Source: Bedellia somnulentella
Lineage: Eukaryota; Arthropoda; Insecta; Lepidoptera; Bedelliidae
Length of the DNA stretch: 64,000 bases
Assembly: GCA_963576735.1 (NCBI GenBank)
Contig: OY755171.1
Location: 2,542,001-2,606,000 of the forward strand
Direction: 5' to 3'
This document shows positions 44,761 to 56,618 of this stretch, piece by piece. Made by a program: the position numbers and the translations under genes. Below the pieces are notes generated by a model that was given only the letters and a program-made list of their open reading frames with translations, made no database searches and was not told where the DNA came from. The stretch's first letter is position 1. Each line of letters begins with the position of its first letter.

Positions 44761-45470
44761 ATCACCGCTGACCTACTAATGTCTTAATTTTATATACCCT
44801 ATGTTTCTGCTAAAACCTTAGCTATCTAAATATAGAGTGCAAGTAAGGTTTACTGACTAATGTAAATAGACGAAAAGGTTAATTTGGTAAATCTATTAAA
44901 GAAGCCGTCACCACAAAACTAAGAGCTGTTTGTTTGTTGACCAATTTTATCCTAAAATGCGACTTGATAATGAAACGGATGGGCGTGTTAAATAGTGGCG
45001 TATGACATTATAAAAAAGATAATAAAATACCCAAATCACGATAAAGGAATCGTATGTATGTATACCACACACAAAACAAGCAACTCGATGTTAATTACCG
45101 ATACGCGATTCTGATAATGCAATCATGACTTTGGAATTATGAGTATGATAAATATACTTCTTTTCCTAACAGCTCATATACTATGTATGTCCTCACATAG
45201 AGTTTCGAGCCTATCCAGATTAAGGTGATTTGGCAATATCAAACTGACTAATAGTAATAATAGCCGGTACCAATGGCTTAACATGCCCTCCAAATTGTGG
45301 AATCATCTTACTTTTAGGACAATCAGGTGATCATTTTAGATTAAAAATTGTTCCAAACTATCACTTAGATTAGCACTTAACCTTAAATTAAGACAATTGC
45401 CCCCGCTCCACTAGGCACTTCAATGTAAACCGCGGCTATGGCTAAAGAGAAAGAGCCTCTATCATGCAAA
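44761..45470. other. No gene seen
   Basis: Non-coding by eye on both strands. Confidence 0.35.
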
Positions 45471-45790
45471 GTTCCCAGATTACATTACCCGAATTACATT
45501 ACCAGAATATAATGCCTTCAACCCATATCCCGATTCTGGCTCACAGCAAGCCAGAAGACGAGTCCGCTCTACTAAGTCAAGAGCGTATTTGATATGTTTG
45601 AACTTGAAGGCAGAGCGGCTCATCCCATGACCTCTGAGATAACAAATTAATAGAGATCCAACTGTATCCAACCATGCCCATTTTGCTTCTGAAAGACGTT
45701 TGATCTTAGACAAACCCACCATTTTGTCAGTGATGAGTGAGAATAATTCAGTGATTCCAAAACCAGTCTGCAAAAAGGCAGGCCAGGCTA
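45471..45790 (-). pseudogene. Probable LINE-encoded protein fragment
   Basis: A minus-strand open run (45480-45773) contains ALDLVERTRLLACCEPESGYGLKAL. This resembles the ARLLA...SGxWLxALPS block found near reverse transcriptases of some insect mobile elements. The downstream part is missing. It could instead be an unrelated host remnant. Confidence 0.5.
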
Positions 45791-46510
45791 TAATTGATCA
45801 TAGCTACTAAGTCGAATAGGGAGATTGTCTGATTGTCTAGCATTCAAGAGCGTGTGGTCAATAATTAATTGTATGTTTTATTCTGACACTTATCTCAGAT
45901 TCTAATATCAAGTTCCGAAAGAACTGCAATTTCCTCAATATGCTACTTCTCGGAACTTCTACTTCTGCTAAACTTCTCGGAGGAAATGTAAATTTTAGGC
46001 TGAAATATATTTTAGAGTTATAACTTATAAAAAATATTGTTTCCTGCCAACTCATGTTCTTTTAAAATGCAAATCAATGCTATTCAAAGCAGACACTAAA
46101 CAACTACTTTATCTGATCGGTAATTTACTGTCCAAGAGATAGCTGGATTAAAGGCATCTCTTTTGAGCGATCATATAACATAATTAGCTTTAAAAAAACG
46201 AAACCGTCTTACAACACAACTTCCTCCAACTGTTTAAAGTTGTATGATGCTGATCCACTGAAATTTGTAGCAAAAACCTGGGTTAACCATTGTACACTAG
46301 AGACAAAAGAAAGGTAAGAGGGTTTTATCGACCGGCAGAATCATGGCATCTGGTCTTTCGGAAGTAAAGGGATAATTCTAATGTACTTTCTTAAAACCGG
46401 TGAAATAATAAATTTTAATTATTGCAAGTTGTAATTGACAACTTATTGCGGCTTTAGTTGTATTGCGCAGAAATATGGTGCGCCGGAACACGTTTCTGCA
46501 CTGAAACCTT
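45791..46510. other. No gene seen
   Basis: AT-rich and featureless by eye. Confidence 0.35.
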
Positions 46511-46512
46511 AC

Positions 46513-46695
46513 CTTACATACATACATACATATACTCACGGCTATAAATCCCAGGAAGGAATAGCCAGAGCTAAAGAATTAGAAATTCCTCAGCCTCTTT
46601 TGGAAATTTGAGTGGGGAAAAGATAGTAAAAAAAAAAGGTTGTTGGTGATGGGTCTCCAACCACATCGCCCAAAAATCCCTTAATAGCCTGAAAA
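46513..46695 (-). mobile_element. SINE-A copy, 5' truncated
   Basis: (CATA) tail, CTCACGGCTATAAATCCCAGG, GGTCTCCAACCACATCGCCC. Confidence 0.9.
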
Positions 46696-46849
46696 GCAAC
46701 TAACTATTTGCTACAAAAATTGGCTTTGCGGTAAATTTTTATTTTGGCTAAAGTTTAAATATAATATTTTAAAACAACAAAAATATCTAATACGTTGTTA
46801 AAATATACATATACAGCGACTAGTATTGTTAAAAATTGAGGTAGTGTAA

Positions 46850-46975
46850 GTTTGGAAGAACACTTACCCACTTTTTTCTGCGGGTGTCGTAATAGATGAC
46901 TTAGGGTTTTCAGGCTTTCAAGTGAATTTTGGGCGTTATAGTTGTAGACGCCTCACCAGTTTTTTCAGCTACGGG
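46850..46975 (+). mobile_element. SINE-A 5' remnant
   Basis: CTGCGGGTGTCGTAATAGATGA and TTTTGGGCGTTATAGTTGTAG in SINE-A order; heavily diverged. Confidence 0.5.
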
Positions 46976-47027
46976 AACAGATAGAAATGGGACTATGCCA
47001 ATCTGGCAATAATAGAGGACAAGGTAA

Positions 47028-47283
47028 GGTTTGCCGTGTACTGTCGGTTTAGAATAGCACTACCCCATTTCTTCCGGTGGGTGTACGTAAGAGGCGACTA
47101 AGGGTGTAGGGGCTTTTTAAGTGATTCTTGGGCGATGTGGTAGGAGACCCATCACCAAAATCGTTTATTATCATCATCTTTTCCCCAAGCAACTTCCAAA
47201 AGTGTCTGAGGAATTTTTCATTCCAAAGCTCTGGCTACCCCGTTAAGGGATTTATAGCCGTGAGTATATGTATGTATGTATGT
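47028..47283 (+). mobile_element. SINE-A copy, full length
   Basis: GCCGTGTACTGTCGGTTTAG to GCCGTGAGTATATGTATGTATG. Confidence 0.9.
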
Positions 47284-47637
47284 GTTAAAAGGTTATCAGT
47301 GAATTGCATTAATCAAGTACGATTAACTATGTAACGAATAAATCATAGTTGCTAACCCTGATAAACAATTGTCATTTGCCACGGATTTGCTAGTTCGTAG
47401 CGGGGTATGCTCATAATACTCACACCAACATAAATCATTTAGACTAACTGCGTGGAACACCGAATTTAAACACGTCTAAAATACCCCTTAGGCGTAGTTA
47501 TGTCACCAAAGTGCACTTTCGTTTAACAACTAGATCTATCTATCAAATATGTATATTATATCAAATATCCACCTTTAAGAATCAAATAACTATTTCCCGT
47601 TAATAGTCTATATTTCGAATTAAAGACGTTTATTTAT
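47284..47637. other. No gene seen
   Basis: Unique-looking non-coding sequence. Confidence 0.35.
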
Positions 47638-47639
47638 TT

Positions 47640-48462
47640 ACTAGTGGATCGTCCCAGCTTCGCACGGGTAGCGTTGTTTTTTTAAATATCTGAGGTTTCT
47701 TTCTTCAGTCACTGCTTAAGCATTGTGAAATTCAGCGCAATGTTTTCAATTTATTAAATTTATAGCACTCCCTAAACAGTGTAGTTTGGTGATTTTGAAT
47801 GCGCTTTAATGAACGGTTCAGTATTTCCGTTTAATAGCAAATTTTGGAATAAAACGCTATGAAGTATTTATAACAATCTAAAAAATAAATCATTACGTAA
47901 TGTAGGATGCATGCAACTACTGGCGCCATCTAGTATGTTATATGTAAATTAGTAAAGATTTGGTTTTGGTCACGGGCGCGATGGCTTATTTTATGTATAA
48001 TTTCGGTGTTTCTCTACCGATTTCTATGATTCTTTTTTTATTGAATACGTAATAATGTTACCTTTTTTAAATTAGGGATGAGTGAGAGGTTTATAAACGT
48101 AAGAGTAAACAAATATAATCAGAATGTTCCGAACTGCTAAGCTATCAGGAATTACACGTGTTATTGTGAGTCAACCGTAAAAGATAGACATAAACTGTTG
48201 AGGATTTTTTTTTAGATAATTTTATGAAGAATATTTCCGTCATACATGATTTCTATGTAAGTTTAACCATTAAGGCTGCACACGCGACGGAAGCTTAAAA
48301 AATGGAGTAACTTCTCCCGTTTTCCCATAATTTCCCAAAATTCCCCTTTACTACTCTGCTGGAAAGTATACAAAAACCTGCCCAGGAGTATGAACAATAA
48401 TTGTACCAAGTTTCGTTAAAATCCGTCGAGTAGTTTTTGTTTGCATAAGGAACATACAAACC

Positions 48463-48512
<50 letters not shown>

Positions 48513-48635
48513 AATTTTACTGATTGCATTTTTGGCATCAGTATCGATCCCTAATCACCACCTGATAGTTATTTTGAAAATATATTTCATGTACAGAATT
48601 GACCTCTCTACAGATTTATTATAAGTATAGATTTT
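47640..48635 (+). mobile_element. Repeat R1 copy 2
   Basis: Matches 42705-43678 over its length with scattered changes and a longer (CAGA)n block (about 48464-48510). It ends exactly where repeat R2 begins. Confidence 0.85.
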
Positions 48636-48637
48636 AT

Positions 48638-48952
48638 CAGGAACATCAACAGCGACATAAGTAATAATACACAGTTGATTAAGAAATCAAGTAAGGCCAA
48701 TAACAGATGTTCACAGATGTACAGAAAACATATCTAACAATAATCTTGTTTTACGTTACATTTGATGACGTTTTCATTTAATAATCAAATTTTCAACTCA
48801 TGTTTTTTTCTTACAGCAAGTACCTCTAACAAATACATACAATTTTAAGAGGAAATAAAAAAGATATTAACAACAATATTTAATGCAAAAATGTGTTGAT
48901 CCACGATATCTCAAGGGTGTGTATATGTGTATGTGTGTGTCTATGTGTGCGT

Positions 48953-49020
<68 letters not shown>
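48638..49020 (+). mobile_element. Repeat R2 copy with long (TG)n tail
   Basis: Same family as 19613-19930: AGGAACATCAACAGCGACAT through CCACGATATCTCAAGGGTGT, then a (TG)n microsatellite (about 48954-49020). Confidence 0.85.
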
Positions 49021-49022
<2 letters not shown>

Positions 49023-49147
49023 AAAACAAATAAATAAAACTAAATCAAATCTGTGACATATATAAAGGCATATAAGAATGTATGTGTTATTAATTATATC
49101 ATAGAATATGTATTTTAAAAGTACGTCCATTACAGCTATTATAGTTA

Positions 49148-49280
49148 TAACGTGTTACAAAGGGAAGGGTAGCCAGTAAAAGTGTAGTGTGATAAGCAAT
49201 GTAAGTCTAAGTTATATTAATTAAGTCTTATCACACTGTATTTTCGCAAGCTACCGTTCCCTTTGTACCTCGTCGTGTTA
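49148..49280. repeat. Inverted repeat (MITE-like)
   Basis: Arms of about 50 bp: 49148-49196 with 49227-49280, imperfect. Conserved parts are ACAAAGGGAA and GTGTGATAAG. Confidence 0.65.
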
Positions 49281-49990
49281 TACCCACTTTAGTAATAGAT
49301 TTCACCATCTGAAAGTTTGAGGGAAAGTTGTCGCCAAAGGCGCTTCAAACTTTAATAAGGCAGGCTCATTAGTTGTATGAATTAGTATGAAGTGTGTTTT
49401 GCTTAATTTCCAAAACTCCTTCCGCCTAATGGTTCTTTAACAATTTTGATTTCTTGATATGATTGATAAATTAATTATTAACAATCACGCCTCTCGCTTC
49501 TTTGAGCACTCAACGATCACTCATGAAATATTGACAACATAAAAAATAAATCAACTTGTTTGTTTGTTCTTATATAGATTGTAAATAGTAAGCCGATGTA
49601 AGAGTACCTTACCTACTATGTTTATCTGCAATTTTCTGCGAAAGTAAACTTGGTTTTGCATAATTTAATAATTAAGTTACATTATGTTATACATGCCTGC
49701 CTGTTTTCTGTTTGAAATGTAGGTACCGATGAACAAAATACATTCGCAATATATCCTGCAAAATACTTTATTTCTAAAAATAATTAAGTTGAAAGCTAAG
49801 CTATTTAGAAAAACTGTCATATCAAAATGTGAATGAGTAAGTAAATAAACTAATTTATGTAAAGCATAAAACCAAATGAAGAGTTTGTGCATTCATTAAC
49901 CTGATTACAATATGTTATTATCTTTTATCGATTGTTAATGAAATAATTATCCACCACAAAGACTTATAGCTCAGAAAGATATCAATCTAC
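49281..49990. other. 5' flank of the dsRNase gene
   Basis: AT-rich, no coding signal. Any enhancer elements cannot be recognised by eye. Confidence 0.4.
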
Positions 49991-49992
49991 TT

Positions 49993-50000
49993 TATATAAA
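49993..50000 (+). promoter_or_regulatory. TATA box of the dsRNase gene
   Basis: TATATAAA lies 102 bp before the ATG, so a start site near 50025 would give a 5' UTR of about 75 nt. A suitable sequence and position, but not proven. Confidence 0.55.
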
Positions 50001-50101
50001 AATGAGCTTAACAATGACAAAATCGACATAGTCCAAGAATAGGTTCCTTAAGAACCTCTTCAAGAGAGTAAAACTTAAGTTTTACCATTTTTTTTATTAA
50101 A

Positions 50102-50291
50102 ATGGCACCTTTAACGTTGCTTTACCTTGCTTTAGTAGCAGTGGCAGCAGCGTTCCCCGCAGACCAAGATCTGCCACACCCATCAGAGCTGGTCCACACA
50201 TTGACTGAGGATCAATTTGAAGATTATCTAGATTTATGGCTTTCGATTGAAGAACCAAAATGGTTGAACGAAACCACATCTGTAAAGAATG
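50102..50291 (+). CDS. dsRNase: dsRNase exon 1: signal peptide and propeptide
   Basis: ATG at 50102 follows AAAATGG. The first 18 or so residues form a signal peptide (MAPLTLLYLALVAVAAAF). An acidic pro-region follows (DQFEDYLDLWLSIEEPKW) with an N-glycosylation site, NETT. The exon ends after AAT G at the donor GTGATT (50292); joining to 50359 gives GGT and keeps the frame. Intron 1 is only 67 bp. Other downstream frames hit stops. Confidence 0.8.
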
Positions 50292-50358
50292 GTGATTATT
50301 TTCTTAAACGATTTCTAGACCAGTGTTTATTCGGTTTGTTAAGGTTTTGATTTGGCAG

Positions 50359-50552
50359 GTGGTTGTGCCCTGAGGGTGAATGGTGATCTTGGACAACCTC
50401 AGCCTGTGTATTTGCGGAATGGAAATTATTTGGAGCCTACCGGCAACAGCGGGCTGATCAACTTCAGGAGCGGAGAGAGAGTGACGATCGCCTGCACGGG
50501 GTCGGGTCGCACCATCCGCCATCCCAACATTGTTTCTTCTGTTTCAACTGCG
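50359..50552 (+). CDS. dsRNase: dsRNase exon 2
   Basis: Acceptor TTTGGCAG (ends 50358) and donor GTTTGT at 50553. Codes GCALRVNGDLGQPQPVYLRN and a beta-rich N-terminal module (GERVTIACTGSGRTI). Ends in phase 0. Confidence 0.8.
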
Positions 50553-51696
50553 GTTTGTACATTTATTTATATTTTTTTACACAATTCACTAATCCTAAAA
50601 ATTATCATGATTTATGACATCTGTGAGTTAAGGTACGAAACGTGGGAGTGATTGGATTGTTGGTATTTTACACATTGCTTTATTTGAGTAAATGTGAATG
50701 TATAACCATTGGTCTTTACTGGGATTCGTAGGTAAAAAATATAATTAACATTTGCAAAAATATATTTAATATACATATTACAGAAACCTGTGAGAATAAT
50801 GTTATAAAATTGAATCTTGGAATCAAACATGTTCTTACGTTAATGGATTAGGATGGGAAATAAATACAAATAAAAACAATTATATTATTTATATATCTTG
50901 AGCTACTAAAAATAATGCACATGTTAGATAAAATAATTATTTCTACAAAAAAGGACTTGGCAAATATTAATTATTTATCGATCATTCAACAAACTTATTT
51001 AAATTTCTGTAAAAACCACTTACGTGGTACTACTGCAGCCAAATAAATTAAGTGTAAGAGTAAGCAAACAATATTTGTCGAATTTTACTAATATTTTCAA
51101 GAGCAACCATTGCTTTGTTTCTGCTCATGTCATCATTTGTATCGATAAATATAATTGATTATTTTTTCAATTGTGGATGCGTTATGTTTACCGAACGATA
51201 AGATCTCTATCGCGATTGAGTGAATCTTTTCTTTGCAACTTTAGCTTTGCAGTATGCAGTATCTTTTTAGGTATTAATATTATTCCATCTAGGATATCAG
51301 TTACGAGTACAAACAATAGGCTATTTGATAAAATTTTGAAAACTATCTTACAGTGTTTATTTGTTTATAAGGAGCCCCAAAAAAATGTTTTTCTGTCTTC
51401 ATTTTAACTATTTTATTAAAAAATCGAATTCGAATCTTTTTGCCCTTACAATACAACCTTTTGGAGTTGGAGCTACAAGCTACATTGCCAAAGTACAAGA
51501 GTTTTTTTTAATACATTTGATATTACTTTATTTGATTTGGATTTACAATCAAATTATTATTAACTAAAGGGCAATTTGCCATAGAATATAATACGCATAA
51601 AATATTCTTCTTGTACGCAGTCCTGTCGGTTCTATGCATGATGACAAAATTATTCTATGCCACAAAAGGAAATAAAGAACTTGTATTCTATTCTAG
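50553..51696 (+). other. dsRNase intron 2
   Basis: 1144 bp, AT-rich, no recognised repeat or embedded gene. Confidence 0.6.
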
Positions 51697-51845
51697 GAAG
51701 CAACGTGTGTAAATGGTGACCTCTTCTCTGGCACCCGTTGGTTATCAAGAGAAGGTGCCTTCAGAAGTTTCACATGCTCCTCTCATTCCTACCATGATTC
51801 TGAGGAAACCAGTGAAAAATGTTATAATGGAAATACATTGATCAG
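51697..51845 (+). CDS. dsRNase: dsRNase exon 3
   Basis: Acceptor TTCTAG (ends 51696) and donor GTACTT at 51846. Codes EATCVNGDLFSGTRWLSREG and several cysteines probably in disulfides. Ends two bases into a codon. Confidence 0.8.
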
Positions 51846-53092
51846 GTACTTCTACGTGTTTAGCTGTAGTTTGCTCAAAATAATATAGGATTTGCGGCGT
51901 TTGCGTCTTTTGGCTTACGACCCGGGGTCTCAGGTTGAATTTTTGGGGGATACCATGATAAATTATTTTTCTTAGTACGTAAGAGCAGTTCAGGTAGAAT
52001 ATTGCTTTTGCTCTCAGCATAATTAGGACCTGCGACCTCCGGACGCAGAAGCTGCTCAAGTATCCAGCAAAATTTTGTTGCAATTAATAATTTATTTACG
52101 AAAATGCTTGACTTAACAAAATAATTACACTCATATATCGTATTGAACGGATCTCCATTTATTTTTTGTTCTACACCCACACTATATATATATATATATA
52201 TTTAACTATTTATTAGTTTTTTTAACGCATATATTTAAAAGAATAAGTTTTAGTAATTAAAATTCGGGGTGAATAGAAACAAAGCAAGATTTGTAAAAAA
52301 TATTTTTTTAACAAAAAATTACATTGATTATCTACATTTGTTTACAAAATCTCTCTAGATATTTTCGAGGGACTGAGAGGTAACAAAACTATTACGAGTA
52401 GGATTTAGTTTTTCGCCTCTCGGCTATAACAGAACAACCTTAAAACAGAAACAAACACAAAGTCATCGTTTTCTTATAAGCCAGCTACATGTTACATACC
52501 TAAGTTCAGTGCAATAAACTTCCCTTTATGAGCGCTGAAAAATATATTAACCAGGAAGCAAGTTATACGAATATTTATATTATGGAAGCGGATATTACTT
52601 AGTGTTACGTTCTGTTACGATAAACTATACGATAGTGCGGCATAAAGTTAAAATGTAGGAGTAAAAATAGTATTTTGAATCTAATTTACTCATGTTTTCT
52701 ACTAAGACTCATTGAGCGTTGTAATAAACTTACTTGTTTTTATCCATACTATATGTAAAGTATTATCATGGTTATTTTGCAATGTATCGCAGAACTTTGA
52801 CTATAGTTGAGAATGATACAAACAGTGCGTCAGCTACTGACTCATCCCGTGTCTGTGACTTGAAGTGACTTAATGGTAAAATAATATTAGTAATTAGAAC
52901 GGAAAGGTGGACCTGCAATTTGGCAAAGGTCACTTTAAGCCAATAATTTAGCGATATACAAGAGTAGTTGTGGGAATTGAGAAATGTGTGAAAAATCAAT
53001 TAATCTCAAACAAATATTTTCTTCTCTATTCGTTTTAGCCGAACAAAATGAAACAACCATTTATATACGTTAATAGAAATTATAACTTCCAG
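51846..53092 (+). other. dsRNase intron 3
   Basis: 1247 bp, AT-rich, with a (TA)n run at about 52183-52201. No gene inside. Confidence 0.6.
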
Positions 53093-53238
53093 AACTGGGT
53101 TCTACGTGAATGGTGTGTTCTACCCCGTTTACTACTCTTGCTTCGACAAAAACCGCTTGGAAGTTCTGTACGTGTTCTACGAACTGAATCCGGCCAATGC
53201 TGTGCACCAATCTGGAGTCGACAGGCCAAGTTGGCTTG
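53093..53238 (+). CDS. dsRNase: dsRNase exon 4
   Basis: Acceptor ACTTCCAG (ends 53092), donor GTAATT at 53239. The split codon makes Arg, giving RTGFYVNGVFYPVYYSCFD, followed by VLYVFYELNPANAVHQSGVD. This part leads into the nuclease fold. Confidence 0.85.
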
Positions 53239-53606
53239 GTAATTATAATTTATTTTCTCATATTTATATCAAACTAAATAATTTAGCCAAGGTAGGACAA
53301 AGTAAAGAAAAAGTTGGCTCAAAAATAAAAAATACTACTTTTATACTACCTTTACGATATATTTAGTAAAGTATAAAACACTGCGTTAGGTCAGCTTCCG
53401 ATAGTACTAACCTCTTTTATTCCGTGGTTCTTGTTAATGGTTACATAAAATTGTTAGCGATGTCGCTTGAGACTCGTATCCCATTTGTATTGTATGTTGA
53501 GGCTATTAACACTAACGATGAAATGCTTTTTTCCTATCCCCGAATGGGTTTGGGTACACTGGTATATATATCGACCAATTAAATTGCATCTTTCATCATT
53601 AAATTT

Positions 53607-54040
53607 ATCTTGTAGGCTGACGATCGAGTGCTATTTCCATCATTGGTGAAAGAGTTGCAAGAGAAGATGAATATTGCATGCGCATTATTTTAAAAAAAGG
53701 AGAATGAAAGTAAATGTGTGTGAACTATGGGTTTTGAGATAGAGGTAAATGTGGCAGAATTTGCGATTGAAATTGATGATAAGAATAAGAAAGTGTTACA
53801 AGTGAAAGTGTTTGTATAAAACGGGGAAATTTGTTTACTAGGGATGGAAAATGTGGTGAATATATGAAACGAAGAGTTAATAAGAGTAATGTGGTAAATG
53901 GCGCAATGAATAGTTTAATGTTCAGCCAATCAGTGTCTGAAAAGGCCCGGATGGCTGTGTGTGCATGATGCTGTTCTTGTTCCTACGCTTATGTATGGCA
54001 GCGAATGAGCATGAGAGTAGTGTTTATACAGTAGAGATGA
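53607..54040 (+). pseudogene. RTE LINE fossil in dsRNase intron 4
   Basis: Broken frames matching the reference RTE from the YADD neighbourhood (GACGATCGAGTGCTA...) through ARMAV-HDAVLVPTLMYGSE, with many stops and indels. Older than the copy at 7087-8049. Confidence 0.85.
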
Positions 54041-54667
54041 GGTGCCACCAGTCATTATTGAACTTACTTTACTTCTCTCATCTCTCACAGCCCATAAATG
54101 TCCCCACCAAGGGGCTCGAGCCTACCCTTTATAGGGCGATTTGGCCATAGTCCAAATCTTGTTACTTTACTTACTTTGTTTAATATTTGATTGTCCGTAT
54201 TTATTTATTTAATTTTAAAACAACAATTTTAAAAAAGGTGAAAGTAATTGAGGATTATATAAAATGAACGATAAATGACTAATCTCTCAATGAATATACA
54301 TAGTAATTCTAAGGAGTTAATTCATTTGATTGATGAGATAAATAAATACAAGAATTTCAAAATCAAGATAGTGGTAGGAATTACCGTTCCGTTATCGTGT
54401 TTTATTTATCTTTCCTTTGACGATTTAATTATGAACAAATTTTGTCAGCTAAGTTCGTTCACAGGCTATAAATCTAGTGAAATGTCATTAGAAATAAAAA
54501 AAAATGTTTTATTCAATTTCTCTGCTTTAAAGTTAAAAGACTAAAAATGAAATATTAATAAACACTTTAGGTTAGTAAAGAAAAAATAAATATTCAATAC
54601 TGCAAGTGTCTTTGTTCAGATCTTACTCAGTCACTTACTTACTCTAATTCGTTATTACTTTACCTAC

Positions 54668-54780
54668 CTTCATAAGTATAAACCTACAGCTATAATTCCC
54701 AAAAAAAATTAAGTAGCCAGTGTTTCAAACCTTGTAACATCTCAGCACCTTTTGTTTGTTCATTGGGAAACCTGTGAGTA
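54668..54780 (-). mobile_element. SINE-A remnant
   Basis: Very diverged: AAACCTACAGCTATAATTCCC, GTAGCCAGTGTTTCA. Confidence 0.5.
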
Positions 54781-54814
54781 TATGCATATATGATGGATAT
54801 ACATATATGACGCA

Positions 54815-54935
54815 GATACTCACGGCTATAAATCCTGAGAAGGGGTAGCTAGAACATCAGATAAAGAAATTACTCAGTCGCTGTTGGAAGTTGAGTGGGG
54901 AAAATATAGTAAAATAAAGGATGTTTATTGACAAT
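54815..54935 (-). mobile_element. SINE-A 3' half
   Basis: GATACTCACGGCTATAAATCC, GAAGTTGAGTGGGGAAAATA; about 40 bp before exon 5. Confidence 0.8.
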
Positions 54936-54976
54936 TATTTTAATTCGTATCTAATGTATAAATAAATATCTTTCAG

Positions 54977-55230
54977 CTGGTAGCTTCTTCCCGGGAGTGA
55001 ACATCAACACCCAATACACGCAAGTATCCCAGAAGGCCTACATCGCCAGCTACGTCGGTCAGTCCCTGGCCAACAAATACGTGACCAGCAACCAGTTTCT
55101 GGCTCGCGGTCACTTGGCTGCCAAGACTGACTTCATTTTCGCAACTGGACAACGCTCTTCCTTCTACTTTATCAACTCCGCTCCTCAGTGGCAACCTTTC
55201 AATGGTGGGAACTGGAACAATCTTGAACAG
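54977..55230 (+). CDS. dsRNase: dsRNase exon 5: catalytic core
   Basis: Acceptor TTTCAG (ends 54976), donor GTAATA at 55231. Contains the DNA/RNA non-specific endonuclease signature FLARGHLAAKTDFIFATGQR, with the catalytic His of RGH, and the metal-binding Asn region INSAPQWQPFNGGNWNNLE. The enzyme cuts double-stranded RNA and DNA with a divalent metal. The first Asp of the bacterial DRGH form is Ala here, as I recall for arthropod members. Confidence 0.9.
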
Positions 55231-55558
55231 GTAATAAATAAAAGTAAAAAAAAAGTTAATTTCGTGTTGCACTTGCATTCTATCTGCAAAGTTAGACGTG
55301 GTGTTTTGAATTTCTAAAAATATGGAGGTAGAGGGCGCTGATACCAGTAAAGTGTTAAGAAGCAAGGAAAGACCAATTTCGTATCAGTGGTCACTTGGCA
55401 CCAAAACTCAGATGGAAGAGCGACTGGGGCGTATACCCGGATGTGTTTTGCTTTCCTTAATTGATTAGTAGTACTTCTTAGTGTTAGGTTAAAAAAGATA
55501 AATGGAATAATTTATCAAATTACACGAAGAAAACTGACCATGAATTTATTTTCATCAG

Positions 55559-55723
55559 AATCTCCGTGCTCGTATCGGCCGAGCTGGGTACAACACAATC
55601 GTGTACACCGGGACATACGGAGTGACCCAACTGCGGGACCAGAACAACAACCTGGTTGATATCTACCTGTACAGAGACGCTAACAACAATGAACAAGTGC
55701 CTGTGCCCTTGTACTACTATAAG
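55559..55723 (+). CDS. dsRNase: dsRNase exon 6
   Basis: Acceptor TTCATCAG (ends 55558), donor GTAACT at 55724; exactly 55 codons. Codes NLRARIGRAGYNTIVYTGTY and VDIYLYRDANNNEQVPVPLY, the beta-strand region after the active site. Confidence 0.9.
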
Positions 55724-55944
55724 GTAACTATTGCATTAATTATTTATAAACCCAATCTAAGCTCAGACTAGCGGCCACCATAGATTAGACTGCTTTTACG
55801 TTTTATATCTGGATTAGGATTAAATCTAAAGGAGCACTAATAAATCCAAACTATCCATCGGTCCATTGTGCCCGGAGCCACCATAAACAACTGCGCACAA
55901 GCAATTGTGTACCTGCTCTGACATTATTTGTTTCTTTTTTATAG

Positions 55945-56193
55945 GTAGTGTATGAACCGAACCGCAAGATCGGTACCGCCTTCGTGGGTATTAACAACCC
56001 CTACTACACACAAGAGGAAGTGAAAGCCTTGACCTTCTGCAATGATATTTGCCGCAATAACAGTGCCTTCAATTGGATTGGTTGGAAACCAGACCGGATT
56101 GATATTGGCTACAGCTTCTGCTGCACCATTGAGGAGTTCAGAAAAGCCATCCCTCATTTACCTGAGTTCGTAGTCAATGGCATCCTGTCATAA
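55945..56193 (+). CDS. dsRNase: dsRNase exon 7 and stop
   Basis: Acceptor TTTTTATAG (ends 55944), stop TAA at 56191-56193. Codes NRKIGTAFVGINNPYYTQEE, two Cys pairs (FCNDIC, FCC) and the C-terminus VNGILS. The seven exons total 1347 nt, 448 residues plus stop, in frame throughout. The product is a secreted, probably midgut, nuclease of the type known to degrade ingested dsRNA in moths. Confidence 0.9.
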   Translation, partial: VVYEPNRKIGTAFVGINNPYYTQEEVKALTFCNDICRNNSAFNWIGWKPDRIDIGYSFCCTIEEFRKAIPHLPEFVVNGILS

Positions 56194-56339
56194 ATGACAA
56201 TAAGTTAAAATGTGTTTATATAGTCATTAGTCAGATTATCTAAGAATGTACAAAACCAATTTATAAAGTAACCGTTGTTAATCTCAAAATAATGTCTTTT
56301 TATTTCCACATACAAACTTCTATACTATATATCTATCTA

Positions 56340-56618
56340 TCTTCTATTCTTCTATACTATAATAAGACTGTAACGAGGTCAAAACTGTACATTGAAGAAA
56401 AAAAAATAAAAACCAGTGGAATATGTTTTATTTTCGATACTGAAGCCAAATTTGCTATTTTTGAAAAAAATGACTGTCTGTCTGTCTGTCTGTCTGTCTG
56501 TATGTCCGTTCATCACGTTAATTCTACCGGACCGATCTTGATCAAATTTGGCATGAATGTAGGTTATACACCTGGCCAACATATAGGATATAATTTATCC
56601 CGGATTTCGCAAGGGTTC
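56340..56618 (+). mobile_element. Repeat R3 copy 2, target of Errant-2
   Basis: Matches 39823-40080 up to AAGGGTTC, where the Errant-2 LTR begins. Contains (TGTC)n at about 56472-56500. Confidence 0.8.

Larger units (their letters stand above)
53239..54976 (+). other. dsRNase intron 4, transposon-laden
   Basis: 1738 bp, the longest intron. It holds a decayed RTE LINE (53607-54040) and two SINE-A remnants. Confidence 0.7.

Noticed and set aside
48867..49130. Minus-strand open frame with a long His-Thr run
   Set aside because: It is the translation of the (TG)n tail of repeat R2.
50604..50830. Minus-strand open frame in dsRNase intron 2
   Set aside because: Low-complexity AT-rich translation with no motif.
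54275..54544. 89-aa open frame in dsRNase intron 4
   Set aside because: AT-rich chance run; no splice signals or homology recognised.
56615..56618. GTTC as the Errant-2 target duplication
   Set aside because: The other end of the element is outside the window, so it cannot be verified.
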